From positions 1,045,245-1,109,244 of the forward strand of contig NZ_JASATX010000001.1 of the NCBI RefSeq assembly GCF_029952955.1: a stretch of 64,000 bases of DNA, written 5' to 3'. Under the pieces are notes generated by a model. That model saw nothing but the letters and a program-made list of their open reading frames with translations, made no database searches and had not been told where the DNA came from. Source of the DNA: Ruicaihuangia caeni (GTDB taxonomy: Bacteria; Actinomycetota; Actinomycetes; Actinomycetales; Microbacteriaceae). Below, piece after piece: positions 62,008-64,000 of the stretch. The position numbers were made by a program, and so were the translations under genes. Position 1 is the first letter of the stretch, and every line of letters starts with the position of its first letter.

Positions 62008-63790
62008 CGAGCTCGTCGTCGACGGGCTCGTCACCGACGATCTCTTCCCCGCCGAGTTCATCGAGGCTTGCCGAGACGTCGCCGCTCTCGCCACCGAGTC
62101 GCGCTGTTCCGGAGCCGGCGTCGCCGCCGTCCTCGTCGAACTCGACTTCTTCTTCCAGAATCTCAATGACCTCGTCGATCCCTTCGTCGCCTTCAGGATG
62201 CCGGGCGCTCTCCAGCGCCTCCTGCGCGCGCTCCGAGCGCGCGAACCACTCCGCGGCCTCGTCATTGCGCCCGAGCTCTTCGAGCACGACGGCATACGCG
62301 TCGAACAGCGCGGGGCTGTACGAGTAGGCCGTGTTCGGGTCGAGCTCGGGAATCTGCAGCTCGCCGAGCGCCTCATCGGGGCGGCCCTGGTCGAGTCGCG
62401 CGCCCGACATCGCGATCGCGAGTTCGACGCGAACAGGAACCGGCAGCTCATTTCTCGGCACCGAACGGCCGAGCTCGAGGGCACGATCCGGACGCTCGAG
62501 GCCGCGCTCGCTGTCGACCATCATCGGCAGGTGATCGTTTCGACCGGTGATACGCCGGTAAGTGCGCAGCTCACGCAGCGCGAGTGCGAAGTCGCCCACC
62601 GTGTACGCGGTGATAGCGAGCGTCTCGCGCGCTACTCCGATGCGCCCCGCCTTGTTCGCCGCTGCTTCGGCGTGGCGGTGCGCGAGCTCGGGATCGCTCT
62701 CGATGAGGCGCGCAACCATCACCAAGTGCCGCGCGACGAGGTCGGCGTTCTCAGCGGTCAGCGTCTTCAGCTGATTGCGCGCAATCCGGTCGAGTTCCTT
62801 GGCGGTGACATCGTCAGGGATCTTCGGTTCGTTGCGCCGAGCCCGCTCAGCCTGAGGAGGACGGATGCTGCGCTCTTCGCGCTCACGGAAATCGCCGTCG
62901 CGTCGCGGGCCCTGGCCGGCCCCGGGTCCACGGTCGTAACCGCGCCCGGCGCCGTCGCGGTGCGGCCGCTGCCCTCCGCCGCGGGCGCCGTCGCCATCGC
63001 CGCGATACGGCCGGTCGCCGCCGCTCGGCTTCCAGTCGCCCTCGCGCCACGGGCGGTCGTCGTCCCGGCGAGGCTTCCAGTCGCCACTGCGAGAGGATCT
63101 GTCGCCCTCGCGGCGCGGCTTCCAGTCGCCATCGCGGCGGGCGCCGCCAGTCTCTTGGCCTGGTCGCGAACGCCCATCTCGGCGAGCTCCGCCATCGTCG
63201 CGGCGCGGCCTGAACTCTCCGTCGCGACGCGGACGGTCAGCCTCCCGGCGAGGTTTCCAGTCACCGTCGCGTCGAGGACCGGAGTCACCCGAGCGGCGAG
63301 GCCGGTCGTCTTCGCGGCGAGGCTTCCACTCCCCCTCGCGACGTGGGCGTGACTCACCGTCACGCCGCGGACGCTCGTCATCGCGGCGCGGACGGAACTC
63401 GCCGCCCCGCCGTGGACCGTCGCCTTCGCGGCGCGGCTTCCACTCGCCCTCGCGACGAGGGCGGTCGTCAGCACGACGTGGACGGTCATCGTCTCCTCGA
63501 GGGCGGTATTCGCCTTCGCGCCGCGGGCGGTAGTCGCCGTCGCGGCGCGGACGCTCGTCGTCTCGTCGCTGTCTGTCGCTGTCGCCACGGGGCTTGAAGC
63601 CGCCGTCACGCCGCCCGGACCCCTCTCCGGATGCCGGGCGCCCTCGCCCAGCGGCGCCGTCGGCCGATCCGCGACGGCCGCCCTCGCCACGTGCAGCGCC
63701 GGGACGACCACGAGGTGGGCGACCTGCGTCGGACCGTCGCCCATTCGGCGTCTCGCCCGGTCGTTTCGGGCGCTCCTCGGCATCGCTCAC
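61976..63790 (-). CDS. Arg/Asp/Gly-rich protein with TPR-like core
   Basis: A 604-residue protein in three parts. Residues 1-310 are about thirty degenerate units around RPRRDGEWKPRREGD, intrinsically disordered and RNA-binding in style. Residues 320-520 form a conserved helical, TPR-like core (IPDDVTAKELDRIARNQLKTL, ALALRELRTYRRITGRNDHL, VLEELGRNDEAAEWFARS). The last 80 residues are strongly acidic. Such proteins are conserved near tlyA in Microbacteriaceae; the function is not known. The basic head and acidic tail could interact with RNA and with each other. ATG start. Confidence 0.85.
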   Translation of the reverse strand: MSDAEERPKRPGETPNGRRSDAGRPPRGRPGAARGEGGRRGSADGAAGRGRPASGEGSGRRDGGFKPRGDSDRQRRDDERPRRDGDYRPRREGEYRPRGDDDRPRRADDRPRREGEWKPRREGDGPRRGGEFRPRRDDERPRRDGESRPRREGEWKPRREDDRPRRSGDSGPRRDGDWKPRREADRPRRDGEFRPRRDDGGARRDGRSRPGQETGGARRDGDWKPRREGDRSSRSGDWKPRRDDDRPWREGDWKPSGGDRPYRGDGDGARGGGQRPHRDGAGRGYDRGPGAGQGPRRDGDFREREERSIRPPQAERARRNEPKIPDDVTAKELDRIARNQLKTLTAENADLVARHLVMVARLIESDPELAHRHAEAAANKAGRIGVARETLAITAYTVGDFALALRELRTYRRITGRNDHLPMMVDSERGLERPDRALELGRSVPRNELPVPVRVELAIAMSGARLDQGRPDEALGELQIPELDPNTAYSYSPALFDAYAVVLEELGRNDEAAEWFARSERAQEALESARHPEGDEGIDEVIEILEEEVEFDEDGGDAGSGTARLGGESGDVSASLDELGGEEIVGDEPVDDELGDGDGEPAHD

Positions 63791-63909
63791 CGCGTGACTC
63801 CTTGTTGAATTCGTTCAGGCCGGGCTTCGTCGAGCCGCTGACCACGGTACCCGGCGATCCTTTGAATCCGCGGGTTAAACCGCTCTTCGAATCTTCGGGT
63901 TAAACAGAG

Positions 63910-63934
63910 CTGGCCACCCCAACGGGGTGGCCAG
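63910..63934 (-). terminator. rRNA operon terminator
   Basis: Perfect 11-bp stem, CTGGCCACCCC (63910-63920) with GGGGTGGCCAG (63924-63934) and a 3-base loop, just past the 5S 3' end on the minus strand. The transcript then reads CTCTGTTT, a modest U-rich tail. Best intrinsic terminator of the window. Confidence 0.85.
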
Positions 63935-63946
63935 TTCCGGAATGAG

Positions 63947-64000
63947 GTCCGGCGGTGTCCTACTCTCCCACAAGGTCGCCCTTGCAGTACCATCGGCGCA
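63947..64000 (-). rRNA. rrf: 5S ribosomal RNA (3' part, cut by window edge)
   Basis: The minus strand reads CCGATGGTACTGCAAGGG, then GGGAGAGTAGGACACCGCC, the conserved 3' half of actinobacterial 5S rRNA. The 5' half and the rest of the rRNA operon lie beyond position 64000. The 3' end position is approximate. Confidence 0.93.

Noticed and set aside
63791..63909. Riboswitch or small RNA next to the rRNA terminator
   Set aside because: Only two direct copies of CGGGTTAAAC about 26 bases apart were noted; no recognisable conserved RNA structure.

Overview
This 64 kb window is high-GC actinobacterial DNA, almost certainly from the family Microbacteriaceae. Four things point there: many GTG and TTG starts with stop/start overlaps of four bases; the octamer-like word GGATGCC scattered throughout; the conserved gene order der-cmk-tyrA-rluB-scpB-scpA-parA, then xerD-NUDIX, pyrG, and recN-nadK-tlyA; and a 5S rRNA entering at the right edge. 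The species cannot be named from the sequence alone.

Positions 1-10,000 hold a catabolic locus built around a GntR/FCD regulator. Leftward run a SnoaL-flavin reductase fusion, an NCS1 permease and an isochorismatase-type amidohydrolase. Rightward run the regulator, two tandem PF06684 proteins, an alpha/beta hydrolase, an aldehyde dehydrogenase, a 4-oxalocrotonate tautomerase-like protein and a luciferase-like flavin monooxygenase. The enzyme set resembles the pyrimidine-degrading Rut pathway in logic (permease, flavin reductase, LLM oxygenase, isochorismatase fold hydrolase, alpha/beta hydrolase), but the extra genes suggest a different N-heterocycle or aromatic substrate. Both divergent first genes appear to be leaderless, with TTGCATGCAA operators on the promoters.

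Positions 10,000-22,000 are mixed single genes: NUDIX enzymes, an SRPBCC protein, a UV-dimer glycosylase, a TIGR01777 epimerase, a TipA-like MerR regulator, a NERD protein, a persulfide dioxygenase-rhodanese fusion under a CstR-like repressor, a VOC protein, an LPXTG surface protein, an XRE-cupin regulator and a DUF2306 membrane protein.

Positions 22,200-29,900 hold a leftward operon for uptake and hydrolysis of an amide- or carbamate-like compound: APC permease, dimethylformamidase-like protein, CehA/McbA-type metallohydrolase, amidase and cupin.

Positions 30,100-39,200 are a lower-GC island ending at a tRNA-Pro gene. It carries a four-gene defence operon (C5 DNA methyltransferase, MORC/MutL-like GHKL ATPase, Z1 helicase, PD-(D/E)XK nuclease), a convergent OLD-like ATPase with a TOPRIM-type region, a small divergent gene of unknown function, and a possible gene remnant beside the tRNA.

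Positions 39,200-63,800 are core chromosome on the minus strand: ribosome assembly and rRNA modification, CMP kinase, tyrosine synthesis, condensin ScpAB with a ParA ATPase, XerD, CTP synthase, RecN, NAD kinase, TlyA, a HAD-IIA phosphatase and an Arg/Asp/Gly-rich TPR-like protein. Two plus-strand inserts break it: an alpha/beta hydrolase opposite an HTH regulator, and a cyclase/carbamoylase pair. The right end is the terminator and 3' end of an rRNA operon.
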